Program-made: the position numbers and the translations under genes | Assembly (NCBI RefSeq): GCF_003439925.1 | Contig: NZ_QQRR01000002.1 | Coordinates: forward strand, 868,001-932,000 | DNA length: 64,000 nucleotides | Direction of reading: 5' to 3' | Origin: Haloprofundus halophilus | GTDB lineage: Archaea > Halobacteriota > Halobacteria > Halobacteriales > Haloferacaceae | Notes under the pieces: generated by a model | What the model saw: only the letters and a program-made list of their open reading frames with translations | Told to the model about the DNA's origin: nothing | The model's database searches: none | Shown: positions 36,299 through 44,627 of the stretch, one piece after another | Position numbering within the stretch: the stretch's first letter is position 1 | Layout of the letters: every line of letters begins with the position of its first letter

Positions 36299-36793
36299 AT
36301 GGCTGGAACTATCGAAGTGCTCGTCCCCGGCGGGCAGGCCAACCCCGGACCGCCGCTCGGCCCGGAACTCGGCCCGACGCCGGTGGACGTGCAGGCCGTC
36401 GTACAGGAAATCAACGACCAGACCGACGCGTTCGACGGCATGGAAGTCCCCGTCACCGTCGAGTACGAGGACGACGGCTCGTTCGAGATCTCCGTCGGTG
36501 TGCCGCCGACGACGGCGCTCATCAAAGACGAGGCGGGCTTCGACTCCGGCAGCGGGACGCCGCAGTCGGAGTTCGTCGCCGACCTCTCCGTCGAGCAGGT
36601 CAAGAAGATCGCCGAGCAGAAGAGCACGGACCTGCTGGCGTACGACGTGAAGAACGCCGCCAAGGAAGTCGGCGGCACCTGCGTCACCCTCGGCGTCACC
36701 ATCGAGGGCGAGGACGCCCGTACGTTCAAGCAGCGCGTCGACTCCGGCGAGTACGACGACGTGCTCGCCGAGCAGAGCGAAGCGAGCGCTTGA
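36299..36793 (+). CDS. rpl11: 50S ribosomal protein uL11
   Basis: This 164-residue protein binds the GTPase-associated centre of 23S rRNA at the base of the P-stalk. The N-terminal MAGTIEVLVPGGQANPGPPL and LGPTPVDVQAVVQEIN are typical, and the RNA-binding C-domain ends with KEVGGTCVTLGVTIEGEDART. It is transcribed separately from L1-L10-L12, 330 bp downstream. A hairpin overlapping and following the stop may be its terminator. Confidence 0.98.
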   Translation: MAGTIEVLVPGGQANPGPPLGPELGPTPVDVQAVVQEINDQTDAFDGMEVPVTVEYEDDGSFEISVGVPPTTALIKDEAGFDSGSGTPQSEFVADLSVEQVKKIAEQKSTDLLAYDVKNAAKEVGGTCVTLGVTIEGEDARTFKQRVDSGEYDDVLAEQSEASA

Positions 36794-36815
36794 GGCGTGA
36801 GCGGAGCGAACGCCT
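36793..36815 (+). terminator. Hairpin at the end of rpl11
   Basis: AGGCGT at 36793-36798 pairs with ACGCCT at 36810-36815, with an 11-nt loop GAGCGGAGCGA. It starts within the stop codon. No strong T-run follows directly. It may be a terminator or one of the GAGCG/GCGAAC-type short palindromes. Confidence 0.4.
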
Positions 36816-37026
36816 GAGTGTGCTCGCGGAAGAACAGACGGCGTAGTTCCACTTCACGCCCTTTTCGCGCAGTTAGAGAGAGAGCAGCAGCGCGATTGAA
36901 ACGACCGAACGGCACAGGTTCACGCGGTCGCCGTCTCCGACCACGGTCTGACGGACGACGTCGAGCCCCTCCGAACGGCCGCTATCGACTGCGAACGCCT
37001 CACACGCGCCGACTCTCGCTTCGACG
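36816..37026. other. Spacer between rpl11 and rpl1
   Basis: About 210 bp contain no convincing ORF. A T-rich patch (gcccttttcgcgc near 36860-36870) may mark transcript ends of rpl11. The remainder is GC-rich and featureless until the rpl1 TATA box. Confidence 0.4.
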
Positions 37027-37035
37027 CTTTTAAGT
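37027..37035 (+). promoter_or_regulatory. TATA-like promoter of the L1-L10-L12 operon
   Basis: The sequence cttttaagt contains TTTTAAG centred at about 37031. The predicted start near 37057 coincides with the base of a leader hairpin and gives a leader of about 65 nt before rpl1. Unlike rpl11, this operon is therefore not leaderless. Confidence 0.6.
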
Positions 37036-37054
37036 CCGCGATGACCCACCTTCC

Positions 37055-37082
37055 AGTGAGACAGGCAGACGCCTGTTTCACT
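37055..37082 (+). promoter_or_regulatory. Leader hairpin of the L1-L10-L12 mRNA, candidate L1 autoregulatory site
   Basis: AGTGAGACAGGC at 37055-37066 pairs with GCCTGTTTCACT at 37071-37082 around an AGAC loop: 12 bp with one G-U. It sits at the predicted 5' end of the transcript. L1 is known to repress its own operon in archaea by binding a leader or early-coding structure that mimics its rRNA site, and a halobacterial L1 leader site has been proposed. Whether this hairpin is that site is inference. A Shine-Dalgarno (ggaggtg) lies just before the rpl1 ATG. Confidence 0.55.
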
Positions 37083-37122
37083 GACCCGTAGGAGCAGTTC
37101 CTGCGTACTACGGAGGTGAATA

Positions 37123-37764
37123 ATGGCAGACGACTCTATCGTACAAGCGGTCTCTCGCGCGCTCGACGAGGCACCGGCTCGCAACTTCAGCGAGACGGTC
37201 GACCTCGCCGTTAACCTGCGCGACTTAGACCTCAACGACCCATCGAATCGTGTCGACGAGAGTATCGTCCTTCCGTCCGGAACCGGCCAGGACACCCAGA
37301 TTGTGGTGTTCGCCACGGGAGAGACGGCGCTCCGCGCCGAGGACGTCGCAGACGACGTTCTCGACGGAAACGACCTCGAAGAGCTCGGTGACGACTCCGA
37401 CGCCGCCAAGGACTTGGCGGACGAGACGGACTTCTTCGTCGCCGAAGCCAACATGATGCAGGACATCGGTCGCTACCTCGGTACCGTACTCGGTCCCCGA
37501 GGGAAGATGCCGACGCCGCTGCAGCCCGACGACGACGTCGTCGAGGTCGTCAACCGAATGAAGAACACGGTCCAGCTTCGCAGCCGCGACCGACGCACGT
37601 TCCACACGCGCGTCGGCGCAGACAGCATGTCCGCCGAGGAGATCGCGGACAACATCGACGTCATCGTACGTCGCCTCGAAGCCGACCTCGAGAAAGGCCC
37701 GCTGAACATCGACAGCATCTACGTGAAGACCACCATGGGCCCCTCCGTGGAGGTGGCCGGATGA
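37123..37764 (+). CDS. rpl1: 50S ribosomal protein uL1
   Basis: This 213-residue protein forms the L1 stalk, which guides deacylated tRNA from the E site, and serves as translational repressor of its own operon in archaea. Conserved segments are [40 protein letters not shown], and the C-terminal [13 protein letters not shown]. The start has an SD sequence and a structured leader. It overlaps rpl10 by 4 bp. Confidence 0.98.
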   Translation: MADDSIVQAVSRALDEAPARNFSETVDLAVNLRDLDLNDPSNRVDESIVLPSGTGQDTQIVVFATGETALRAEDVADDVLDGNDLEELGDDSDAAKDLADETDFFVAEANMMQDIGRYLGTVLGPRGKMPTPLQPDDDVVEVVNRMKNTVQLRSRDRRTFHTRVGADSMSAEEIADNIDVIVRRLEADLEKGPLNIDSIYVKTTMGPSVEVAG

Positions 37765-38807
37765 GCGAGAGCGAATCCGTCCGCAAGACGGAGACGATCC
37801 CGCAGTGGAAACAGGACGAGGTCGACGAACTCGTCGACTTCGTCGAGAACTACGCGTCGGTCGGTGTCGTCGGCGTCACCGGCATTCCCAGCCGCCAGCT
37901 TCAGAACATGCGGCGGGAACTGCACGGCAGCGCCGCCGTGCGGATGAGCCGCAACACGCTGCTCGTCCGCGCGCTCGAGCAGGTCGACAGCGGCTACGAG
38001 GACCTCGTCGAGCACATCGACGGACAGGTCGCGCTCGTCGGCACGAACGACAACCCGTTCGGGCTGTACAAACAGCTCGAAGCGTCGAAGACGCCCGCTC
38101 CCATCAACGCGGGCGAAATCGCGCCCAACGACATCGTCATCCCCGAGGGTGACACGGGTGTCGACCCGGGTCCGTTCGTCGGCGAACTCCAGCAGGTGGG
38201 CGCGCAAGCGCGCATCATGGACGGCTCCATCAAGGTGACCGAGGACTCCACCGTCCTCGAAACCGGCGAGGAAGTCAGCGCCGAACTCGCGAACGTCCTG
38301 AACGAACTCGGCATCGAGCCGAAGGAAGTGGGGCTGGACCTGCGCGCCGTCTACTCCGAGGGTACGCTGTTCGACCCCGAGGACCTCGACATCGACGTCG
38401 ACGAGTACCGCGCGGACATCCAGTCCGCCGTCTCGGCGGCGACGAACCTCTCGGTCAACGCCGTCTACCCGACGACGCAGACCGCGCCGACGCTCATCGC
38501 CAAAGCGACGAGCGAGGCGAAGGCCGTCGGCATCAGCGCCGCTATCGCCGAACCGGACCTCGTGCCGGACCTCGTCGCGAAGGCGGACGCGCAGCTCCGC
38601 TCGCTCGCGGCGCAGATCGACGACGAAGAGGCGCTCCCGGAGGAACTGCGCGGCGTGGAAGCGCCCGCAGCGCCCGCCGAGGAGTCCGCCGAGGAGGAAT
38701 CGCCTGACGAAGAAGACGCAGACGCCGACCAGGCGGCCGAGGAAGACGCCGACGACGACGACGACGACGACGACGGCGGCGACGCACTCGGCGCGATGTT
38801 CGGCTAA
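37761..38807 (+). CDS. rpl10: 50S ribosomal protein uL10 (P0 stalk protein)
   Basis: This 348-residue P0-type protein anchors the L12/P1 dimers of the ribosomal stalk. The RNA-binding N-domain includes [32 protein letters not shown]. The spine helices that bind L12 dimers follow, and the C-terminus ends in an acidic hinge ([26 protein letters not shown]) and ALGAMFG, the factor-binding tail. It is the second gene of the L1-L10-L12 operon. Confidence 0.98.
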   Translation: MSESESVRKTETIPQWKQDEVDELVDFVENYASVGVVGVTGIPSRQLQNMRRELHGSAAVRMSRNTLLVRALEQVDSGYEDLVEHIDGQVALVGTNDNPFGLYKQLEASKTPAPINAGEIAPNDIVIPEGDTGVDPGPFVGELQQVGAQARIMDGSIKVTEDSTVLETGEEVSAELANVLNELGIEPKEVGLDLRAVYSEGTLFDPEDLDIDVDEYRADIQSAVSAATNLSVNAVYPTTQTAPTLIAKATSEAKAVGISAAIAEPDLVPDLVAKADAQLRSLAAQIDDEEALPEELRGVEAPAAPAEESAEEESPDEEDADADQAAEEDADDDDDDDDGGDALGAMFG

Positions 38808-38831
38808 TCAACACTAACGGAGAACACAACA

Positions 38832-39161
38832 ATGGAATACGTTTACGCAGCTCTCATCCTGAACGAAACGGGCGAAGAAATCAACGAAGACAACGTCACC
38901 GCGGTGCTCGAAGCCGCCGGCGTCGACGTCGAGGAATCCCGCGTCAAGGCGCTCGTCGCCGCGCTGGAGGACGTCGACATCGAGGACGCCATCGAGACGG
39001 CCGCCGCGGCACCCGCCGCCGCGCCCGCCGGTGGCTCCGCCGACAGCGAAGAACTCGACACCGTCGACGAAGACGAGGCCGAGGAAGACGAGGCCGAAGC
39101 CGAAGAGGACGAAGAAGACGACGAGGCCTCCGGCGAGGGTCTCGGCAACCTGTTCGGTTAA
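38832..39161 (+). CDS. rpl12: 50S ribosomal protein P1 (L12)
   Basis: This 109-residue archaeal P1 stalk protein recruits translation GTPases. The N-terminal dimerisation domain is [20 protein letters not shown] with [22 protein letters not shown]-like helices. An Ala/Gly-rich hinge and an acidic run lead to the C-terminal EGLGNLFG, matching the factor-binding tail of L10. A ggag motif precedes the start. A T6 run about 50 bp after the stop may terminate the operon. Confidence 0.97.
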   Translation: MEYVYAALILNETGEEINEDNVTAVLEAAGVDVEESRVKALVAALEDVDIEDAIETAAAAPAAAPAGGSADSEELDTVDEDEAEEDEAEAEEDEEDDEASGEGLGNLFG

Positions 39162-39197
39162 ACCGGACGCGTCAGCCGACTCCGCCGCCTCGCTTCG

Positions 39198-39219
39198 ACG
39201 ACTACATCCCGCGTTTTTT
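39198..39219 (+). terminator. T-rich terminator candidate after rpl12
   Basis: A run of six T (gcgTTTTTTgg) lies about 55 bp after the rpl12 stop. T-runs terminate archaeal transcription without a hairpin. No strong stem is seen here. Confidence 0.4.
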
Positions 39220-39288
39220 GGCCACTCGACCGGCGAGCGACCGCTCACTCTCGCACACACCGCGTTCGTCAGCCGAGCATCACGCGAC

Positions 39289-39298
39289 CGTTTAAATC
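39289..39298 (+). promoter_or_regulatory. TATA-like promoter of the TctA-like permease gene
   Basis: The sequence cgtttaaatc contains TTTAAAT centred about 28 bp before the ATG at 39323, which predicts a leaderless transcript separate from the ribosomal operon. Confidence 0.6.
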
Positions 39299-39322
39299 CG
39301 AAGACGGGACCAACTCACCGGG

Positions 39323-40597
39323 ATGGACCCGCTCGCGGTCGGACTCGTCCCCTCAGTTCGCCCGACGCTCGCGCTCGCGCCGACGGCGGAGTTACTGCTG
39401 TTCGCCGTCTGCGGCGTCTGCCTCGGCACCGTGAGCGGACTCGTACCGGGCGTCCACGCGAACAACTTCGCGCTACTGCTGGCGGCGGTCGGCCCGACGC
39501 TTCCGGGGTCGCAGACCGCCGTCGGTGCGGCGATTCTCGCCGCCGGCGTCGTCCACACGTTTCTCGACGTGGTGCCGGCGCTCGCGCTCGGCGTTCCCGA
39601 CCCGGCGATGGCGGCGACGGCGCTACCCGGTCACCGCCTCGTCGTCGCCGGCCGAGGGCGGGAGGCGCTCAGACTCTCCGCGTTGGGTAGCGTACTCGCC
39701 GTCGCGCTGGCGGTACCGCTCGCGCTGCCGGTGACGTGGCTGATGACGGAGGCGTATCCGGTCGTCCGGGCGTACCTTCCGGTCGTTCTCTCGGCCGTCG
39801 TCTTGCTCCTGTTCGTCACCGAACCGTCCCGTCGTGCGGCGCTCGCAGGCGCGTTCTGTTTCGTCCTCGCGTCCGCTCTCGGCGTCTCGACGCTCGATCT
39901 GGAACCCGAGGCACCGCTGGCGCTCGGCGGGATGCTCGCGCCGCTGTTCTCGGGGCTGTTCGGCGCGCCGGTGCTACTCGACGCGTTCGACGGTGCAGGC
40001 GTCCCGCCGCAGGACGACGCGGCGCTTGCGCTCTCCGGTCGGGAGGTCGGCTGGACCGCCGGGGCCGGGTCGCTCGCGGGCGCGTTCGTCGGATATCTAC
40101 CGGGCGTATCGGCTGCTGTCGCGTCGGTGCTGTCGCTGCCGCTCGTGCCGGACGTCGACGACGAGGGCGCGCGCGAGTTTCTCGTCGCGTCGAGTGGTGC
40201 CAACACGTCGAACACGGTTTTTGCGCTGTTCGCCCTCGTCACGCTCGGGACGCCGCGGACCGGCGTGATGGTCGCACTCGAAGACGGCGGCGGTGGCGTC
40301 GGTGCGGGGGCCCTCCCCGCGCTGTTGGCGACGACCGCTCTCGCTGCGCTCGCGGGGTTCGTGCTCGTCGTGGTCGTCGGCGACAGCTATCTCCGCGTGG
40401 TCGGGCGGACGAACTACGCCGTCGTCTCGGCGACGATACTCGTTCTCCTGGTCGCGCTCTCGTGGCTGTTCGCCGGTCTCGTCGGCGTCGGGGTTTTCGT
40501 CGTCGCCTCGCTCGTGGGCCTCGTTCCGGTGCGACTCCGTACGCGGCGCGTCCACCTGATGGGCGTCCTCGTCGGTCCGCTCGTTCTGGGCGTTTGA
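39323..40597 (+). CDS. TctA-like (DUF112) permease
   Basis: This 424-residue membrane protein has about ten helices and the TctA-type signature CLGTVSGLVPGVHANNFALLLAAV in the first helix pair, mirrored later by GAFVGYLPGVSAAVASVLSLPL. Bacterial TctA is the large membrane subunit of tripartite tricarboxylate transporters, with a small TctB and an extracytoplasmic TctC. Neither partner is adjacent here, as is common in archaea, so the substrate and mechanism are unknown. Ser-Gly-Ala-Asn-Thr (ASSGANTSNTVFALFAL) is a likely substrate or ion site. Confidence 0.82.
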   Translation: MDPLAVGLVPSVRPTLALAPTAELLLFAVCGVCLGTVSGLVPGVHANNFALLLAAVGPTLPGSQTAVGAAILAAGVVHTFLDVVPALALGVPDPAMAATALPGHRLVVAGRGREALRLSALGSVLAVALAVPLALPVTWLMTEAYPVVRAYLPVVLSAVVLLLFVTEPSRRAALAGAFCFVLASALGVSTLDLEPEAPLALGGMLAPLFSGLFGAPVLLDAFDGAGVPPQDDAALALSGREVGWTAGAGSLAGAFVGYLPGVSAAVASVLSLPLVPDVDDEGAREFLVASSGANTSNTVFALFALVTLGTPRTGVMVALEDGGGGVGAGALPALLATTALAALAGFVLVVVVGDSYLRVVGRTNYAVVSATILVLLVALSWLFAGLVGVGVFVVASLVGLVPVRLRTRRVHLMGVLVGPLVLGV

Positions 40598-40648
40598 GTC
40601 GCATCCGCACACCGTCCGGCGGTCTGCGGCGGGCGACGAACCGGGAAT

Positions 40649-40670
40649 GAAAGACAATCGTTAAAAGTCG
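40649..40670 (+). promoter_or_regulatory. Promoter of the zinc-finger/aEF1-beta operon
   Basis: It is identical over 22 bp to the rpl11 promoter (36258-36279). TTAAAA is centred 26 bp before the zinc-finger ATG, which predicts a leaderless transcript. Matching fragments further upstream (CACACCGTC and TCTGCGGC) suggest a wider shared origin. Confidence 0.75.
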
Positions 40671-40689
40671 TCGCCGGGTTTGTCTGGGT

Positions 40690-40869
40690 ATGAGCCAGTC
40701 GGAACAGCGACAGGAGCGACAGTGCGTCTCCTGTGGCATCAACATCGCCGGGATGAGCGCGGCGTCGTTCAAGTGCCCGGACTGCGGGCTGACCATCTAC
40801 CGATGCGCGAAGTGCCGCAAACAGAGCAACCTCTACGAGTGCCCGGACTGCGGGTTCATGGGGCCGTAA
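40690..40869 (+). CDS. Small zinc-finger protein with four CPXCG-like motifs (HVO_2753 type)
   Basis: This 59-residue protein reads [20 protein letters not shown] and contains four Cys pairs: CVSCG, CPDCG, CAKC and CPDCG, enough for two zinc sites. The architecture and neighbourhood match the Haloferax volcanii microprotein HVO_2753, a structurally studied zinc-finger protein linked to swarming and biofilm formation. The strong leaderless promoter confirms the start. The aEF1-beta gene begins 2 bp after its stop, so the two are co-transcribed; a role near translation is possible but unproven. Confidence 0.93.
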   Translation: MSQSEQRQERQCVSCGINIAGMSAASFKCPDCGLTIYRCAKCRKQSNLYECPDCGFMGP

Positions 40870-40871
40870 TC

Positions 40872-41138
40872 ATGGGGAAAGTCGCAGCCAAGATGAAAGT
40901 CATGCCGCAGAGCCCCGAGATCGACCTCGACGAACTGCAGGAGCGTCTCGAAGACGCGCTGCCCGAGGGCGGGAAGATCAACGGCTTCGAGCGCGACGAA
41001 GTTGCATTCGGTCTCGTCGCCCTCCTGCCGACGGTCATCGTCCCCGACGACGCCGGCGGCACGGAGGCCATCGAGGAATCGTTCAGCAACGTCGACGGCG
41101 TCGAGAGCGTCGCCGTCGAGAACGTCGGTCGCATCTAA
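40872..41138 (+). CDS. aef1b: Elongation factor aEF1-beta
   Basis: This 88-residue protein is the nucleotide-exchange factor for aEF1-alpha. It reads [20 protein letters not shown] and contains [26 protein letters not shown], ending in [12 protein letters not shown], the typical archaeal EF-1-beta fold. It is cotranscribed with the zinc-finger gene just upstream. Confidence 0.96.
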   Translation: MGKVAAKMKVMPQSPEIDLDELQERLEDALPEGGKINGFERDEVAFGLVALLPTVIVPDDAGGTEAIEESFSNVDGVESVAVENVGRI

Positions 41139-41140
41139 GA

Positions 41141-41153
41141 CCCACCTTTTTAC
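41141..41153 (+). terminator. T-run after aEF1-beta
   Basis: The sequence cccaccTTTTTac lies within 15 bp of the stop codon of the aEF1-beta gene and is a plausible archaeal poly-T terminator. Confidence 0.45.
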
Positions 41154-41530
41154 TGCGGAGGGTGCGCTCCGCACACCCCCGCTTGCAAAAATCTGGACTA
41201 GAAAGCCGTTCGTGCGGCTTGACGGTCCCGCTCGCGGTCCGGATTCTCGTTCGCCGGCAGCACCGCTACGAGCGACCGCTACCGTCCACAGCGACTACCG
41301 TACTGCGACGAACGCTTATCAGCGAAGACGGGGCCAGACATCCCATGCGCTGACGAGTCGTCACGGAGCGGTCGAGGCGGGTGCACGGCGCGCCGCTCCG
41401 CGAGTCGTGGGAATCGGTGTGCCGTCTGTTCGCCACCAGAGCCCGAGGTTCGTTCGAGTCGAGCGTTCGAAGAGTGGTGTCTGTCCGGGAGACGTCCACT
41501 ACCTGGAAGTCGACAGCGAGCGTCGAGTGA
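41154..41530. other. Gene-free spacer with a possible orphan promoter
   Basis: About 375 bp have no ORF of haloarchaeal character on either strand. CGCTTATCAGCG near 41310-41320 is spaced about 27 bp before ATGCGCTGA at 41345, a start followed by one codon and a stop; it could drive a small RNA antisense to the 3' part of the membrane-protein gene to the right. This is weak evidence. Confidence 0.35.
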
Positions 41531-41842
41531 CTACGCCTCTCCGACCGCGTCGCGTTCTCCGTACTCCTTCAGTGCGACCCCGGCGAGGACGCCGAGTCCT
41601 CCTCCGACGCCGATGCCGAAGATCAGCAGTTGTCCGCCGAACGCCGGGAACAGCGCCGCGAGGGCGAGTCCGAGCATCGAACCGAGGAGCAGTCCGATGA
41701 CGACGCCGAATCCGAACATCTCGGCTTTGGCGCTCGAATCCCACCTGGCGTGGACGTCGCCCGGTTCGGTTGGTGACGATTCCGACTGTGCTTCGGCGTC
41801 GGGAGTCAGCGAGTCTGTGAGTGAGGTTGTCTCTTGTACCAT
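41531..41842 (-). CDS. Small two-helix membrane protein
   Basis: This 103-residue protein has a Ser/Thr/Glu-rich N-terminal half (MVQETTSLTDSLTPDAEAQS) and two membrane helices: MFGFGVVIGLLLGSMLGLALAALF and LLIFGIGVGGGLGVLAGVAL. It ends in a charged tail. The start at MVQETT is chosen because CTTATACC lies 26 bp upstream, typical of a leaderless start. No family recognised; a bacterioopsin- or transporter-linked role is not suggested by the context. Confidence 0.7.
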   Translation of the reverse strand: MVQETTSLTDSLTPDAEAQSESSPTEPGDVHARWDSSAKAEMFGFGVVIGLLLGSMLGLALAALFPAFGGQLLIFGIGVGGGLGVLAGVALKEYGERDAVGEA

Positions 41843-41863
41843 AAGGAAGTGTACGAGTTTCAT

Positions 41864-41871
41864 GGTATAAG
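41864..41871 (-). promoter_or_regulatory. TATA-like promoter of the small membrane-protein gene
   Basis: CTTATACC on the minus strand is centred 26 bp before the ATG at 41842 and decides that start over an upstream Met that would lie next to the box. Confidence 0.6.
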
Positions 41872-41981
41872 GTAACGCGGAACGTATCGCGTTAGCGTAC
41901 GTACTCGCAGTACGGACCGATATCGAGGAAGGAGGGTGTACTTCGACGTATCGCACCCTTCGGTGCCGACAGCAGATTGCG

Positions 41982-43148
41982 TCAGTCGAGCGCCGCGTCG
42001 AACGCCTGCTGGAAGTCGGCCTTCTGGTCGTCGACGTGTTCGATGCCGACGCTGACGCGGATGAGACTGTCGGTGAGGCCGGCGGCGACGCGCTCCTCGC
42101 GCGGAATCGCGGCGTGGGTCATCGGTGCGGGCTGTTCGATGAGACTCTCGACGCCGCCGAGGCTCTCGGCGAGCGTGAACACCTCGGTGTTCGAGACGAC
42201 CGCGCTCGCCTGGTCGAGCGTGCCGTCGAACTCGAAGCTGAGCATGCCGCCGAAGTCGTCCATCTGCGAGGCGGCGACGTCGTGTTGCGGGTGCGAGTCG
42301 AGTCCCGGGTAGTAGACCCGGTCGACCGCCTCGTGGTCGTCGAGCCACTGAGCGAGCTCGCGGGCGTTGTCGCAGTGGCGGTCCATCCGGACGGGGAGCG
42401 TCTTCGTCCCGCGGAGGACGAGGAAGCAGTCGAACGGACTCGGCGTCGCGCCGACGCTGTTCTGATAGAACCCGAACCGCTCGTCAAGTTCCTCGTCGTC
42501 GGTGACGAGCGCGCCGCCGACCACGTCGGAGTGGCCGCCGAGATACTTCGTCAGCGAGTGGCTGACGACGTCCGCGCCGTGTTCGAGCGGGCGCTGGAGG
42601 TACGGCGTCGCGAAGGTGTTGTCGACGGCGCAGAGCGCGTCGTTGTCGTGCGCGATGTCGGCGAGCGCCGCGATGTCGTTGACGCGCATGAGCGGATTCG
42701 TCGGCGTCTCGACCCACAGCAGCTTCGTCTCCTCGCGCATCGCGCCGGCGACGGCGTCGTGGTCGGTGGTGTCGACGAAGTCGAACTCCACGTCGTACTG
42801 CTCGTACACCTGCGTGAAGATGCGGTGGGTTCCGCCGTAGACGTCGTCGCCGGTGACGACGTGGTCGCCGGATTCGAGCAGGTTCATCACGGTGTTTATC
42901 GAGCCCATTCCCGAGGAGAAACACCGGCCGTGCGCGCCGCCTTCGAGGCTGGCGAGGTTCTCTTCGAGGGCCGTCCGCGTCGGGTTGCCCGTCCGCGAGT
43001 ACTCGTAGCCGCGGTGCTCGCCCGGCGCGTCCTGTTCATACGTCGAGTTGGCGTAGATGGGCGTCATCAGCGCCCCCGTCTCGGAATCGGGTTCCTGTCC
43101 GTCGTGAATCGCGCGCGTCTCGATTCGTGGCTCCGAACTGTCGTCCAT
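41982..43148 (-). CDS. Cystathionine gamma-synthase/lyase family PLP enzyme
   Basis: This 388-residue Cys/Met-metabolism PLP enzyme has all family motifs: TPIYANSTYEQ, SRTGNPTRTALEENLASLEGG, CFSSGMGSINTV, the PLP Asp region CAVDNTFATPYLQRPL, and the Schiff-base Lys in HSLTKYLGGHSD. It ends with SLGGVESLIEQPAPMTH and LIRVSVGIE. These enzymes run transsulfuration (cystathionine synthesis or cleavage) or methionine gamma-lysis, and sequence alone does not separate them. A methionine synthase pair lies 4 kb away. The Met in MDDSSEPRIETRAIHDG is the start; longer frames are shadows of rpl21e. Confidence 0.93.
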   Translation of the reverse strand: MDDSSEPRIETRAIHDGQEPDSETGALMTPIYANSTYEQDAPGEHRGYEYSRTGNPTRTALEENLASLEGGAHGRCFSSGMGSINTVMNLLESGDHVVTGDDVYGGTHRIFTQVYEQYDVEFDFVDTTDHDAVAGAMREETKLLWVETPTNPLMRVNDIAALADIAHDNDALCAVDNTFATPYLQRPLEHGADVVSHSLTKYLGGHSDVVGGALVTDDEELDERFGFYQNSVGATPSPFDCFLVLRGTKTLPVRMDRHCDNARELAQWLDDHEAVDRVYYPGLDSHPQHDVAASQMDDFGGMLSFEFDGTLDQASAVVSNTEVFTLAESLGGVESLIEQPAPMTHAAIPREERVAAGLTDSLIRVSVGIEHVDDQKADFQQAFDAALD

Positions 43149-43206
43149 ACGGAGGTCTGTTCGTACGGGCGTGTTACTCTTACTCTTCCGCGGCGCGGGA
43201 ACGTGT

Positions 43207-43216
43207 CTTTTATAAT
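43207..43216 (+). promoter_or_regulatory. TATA-like promoter of the rpl21e-rpoF operon
   Basis: The sequence cttttataat matches the TATA consensus. It is centred about 33 bp before the rpl21e ATG, giving a leader of only a few bases. Confidence 0.6.
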
Positions 43217-43244
43217 CCGACCGTGAGTAACCCACTCCACGACC

Positions 43245-43538
43245 ATGCCGAGTTCGAACGGTCCACTCAAGGGAAGCACGAGAGGCAAGCTGACGAACCA
43301 TCCGCGAGAGCGCGGGACCTCCCCGCCGCAGCGCGCGATTCAGGAGTTCGAGGAGGGACAGAAAGTCCACCTCAACATCGACCCGAGCGTCCGCAAAGGT
43401 CGATTCCACCCGCGTTTCAACGGCCACACCGGCGAAGTCCTGGGTAAACAGGGCCGCGCGTTCAAGGTCGAGATCAACGACGGTGGAAAGGCGAAGACGG
43501 TCATCACCCGTCCGGCGCACCTCCGCGCGCAGAAGTAG
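43245..43538 (+). CDS. rpl21e: 50S ribosomal protein eL21
   Basis: This 97-residue archaeal/eukaryotic ribosomal protein reads [20 protein letters not shown] and contains [41 protein letters not shown], a typical SH3-like core. It starts the conserved archaeal run rpl21e-rpoF-DUF655-ksgA. Confidence 0.97.
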   Translation: MPSSNGPLKGSTRGKLTNHPRERGTSPPQRAIQEFEEGQKVHLNIDPSVRKGRFHPRFNGHTGEVLGKQGRAFKVEINDGGKAKTVITRPAHLRAQK

Positions 43539-43539
43539 G

Positions 43540-43896
43540 ATGACGATATTCAAAGAGAAGCTCGACGAGGAGTACCTCACCATCTCGGAGGTAAAGCCGC
43601 TGCTCCAAGAGGTCGAAGCGGAGCGAGCGGCCGACGAGGAGCGCGAGCTCCGCTACGAGTTGGCGCGTTCTATCGAGCACGTCAATCGCTTTGCGGTCCT
43701 CGACCCGGAGGAGTCGCGCGAACTCGTCGAAGAGCTGCTCGAACTGGAGAAAGTCGACGAACAGACCGCGTTCAAGATCGCCGACCTTCTCCCGCAGGAC
43801 CGCAACGAACTCCGCGCCGTCTACGCGCAGCAGCGCTACGCGCTCTCCGGCGACGAACTCGATGACATTCTCGACATCGTCGCCAAGTACGCGTAG
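43540..43896 (+). CDS. rpoF: DNA-directed RNA polymerase subunit Rpo4 (F)
   Basis: This 118-residue subunit forms the stalk of archaeal RNA polymerase with Rpo7. It starts MTIFKEKLDEEYLTISEVKPLL and has the HRDC-like C-terminal domain KIADLLPQDRNELRAVYAQQRYALSGDELDDILDIVAKYA. It lies one base after the rpl21e stop, as usual in archaea. Confidence 0.95.
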   Translation: MTIFKEKLDEEYLTISEVKPLLQEVEAERAADEERELRYELARSIEHVNRFAVLDPEESRELVEELLELEKVDEQTAFKIADLLPQDRNELRAVYAQQRYALSGDELDDILDIVAKYA

Positions 43897-43937
43897 CCGG
43901 CCTATTTTTAAATAGCCCGTCACCGTACACGTTCGTT

Positions 43938-44534
43938 ATGTCTGGTTCCGAACGCGGTGACGACGAAGCCGAGAGTCGACCGCAGTACGCAGTCGTCCTC
44001 GACTACCTCCCGTACGGGAGGTCGGACGACGACCGCCCGAGGTACCAGAAACAGCCGATAGCGTACGCGCTCGGCGAGAAACAGTTTCGGCTCGTCGAGC
44101 TCACCTTCGACGACGACGCCGACGTGAGTATCGGTGACCGCGTCGCCATCGAACCGAACTCGGCGCGAGAGCACATCCAGCGCATCCGAACCGTCGAGTA
44201 CGGTGACCTCTCGAACAGCGCGGTCAACGAACTGGAGTACGTCGTCGCCGACATCATCGACGGCGACGAGGAGCGCTTCGTCGAGTTCTACAACGACGCC
44301 CAACCCATCACGATTCGCCTCCACCAGTTGGACCTTCTCCCCGGCATCGGCAAGACGCTGCGAAACAACATCCTCGAACAGCGGAAACGACAGCCGTTCG
44401 ATAGCTTCGAGGACCTCCAAGAGCGCGTCTCGGGTCTCCACCGACCCAAGGAGGTGCTCGCGGAGCGAATCATCGAGGAGCTCCGCGACGAGGACCTGAA
44501 GTACAAGGCGTTCGTTCGCCGGTCGAACGGCTGA
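43938..44534 (+). CDS. DUF655 RNA-binding-type protein
   Basis: This 198-residue protein has an N-terminal OB-like/S1-type half (VVLDYLPYGRSDDDRPRYQKQPIAYALGEKQFRLVEL) and a C-terminal helix-hairpin-helix half (LDLLPGIGKTLRNNILEQRKRQPFDSFEDLQERVSGL). This is the archaeal DUF655 family, always near rpoF and ksgA; a nucleic-acid-binding or rRNA-processing role is inferred from domains. A TATA-like TTTTTAAATAG sits about 29 bp upstream within a short palindrome. Confidence 0.9.
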   Translation: MSGSERGDDEAESRPQYAVVLDYLPYGRSDDDRPRYQKQPIAYALGEKQFRLVELTFDDDADVSIGDRVAIEPNSAREHIQRIRTVEYGDLSNSAVNELEYVVADIIDGDEERFVEFYNDAQPITIRLHQLDLLPGIGKTLRNNILEQRKRQPFDSFEDLQERVSGLHRPKEVLAERIIEELRDEDLKYKAFVRRSNG

Positions 44535-44543
44535 GAGCGTCAG

Positions 44544-44573
44544 CGGCCCCTCACCGAACGCCGCAAGGGGCCG
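44544..44573 (+). other. GC-rich hairpin between the DUF655 and ksgA genes
   Basis: CGGCCCCT at 44544-44551 pairs with AGGGGCCG at 44566-44573 around a 14-nt loop: 8 perfect base pairs. It lies just after the DUF655 stop and before the ksgA TATA-like element. No T-run follows, so it could be a processing site or a weak terminator. Confidence 0.5.
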
Positions 44574-44627
44574 AGAACCGCGGACCGGAACGGGAACTTT
44601 ACCCACGTCGGGCGTGAAAGCCGCCCA

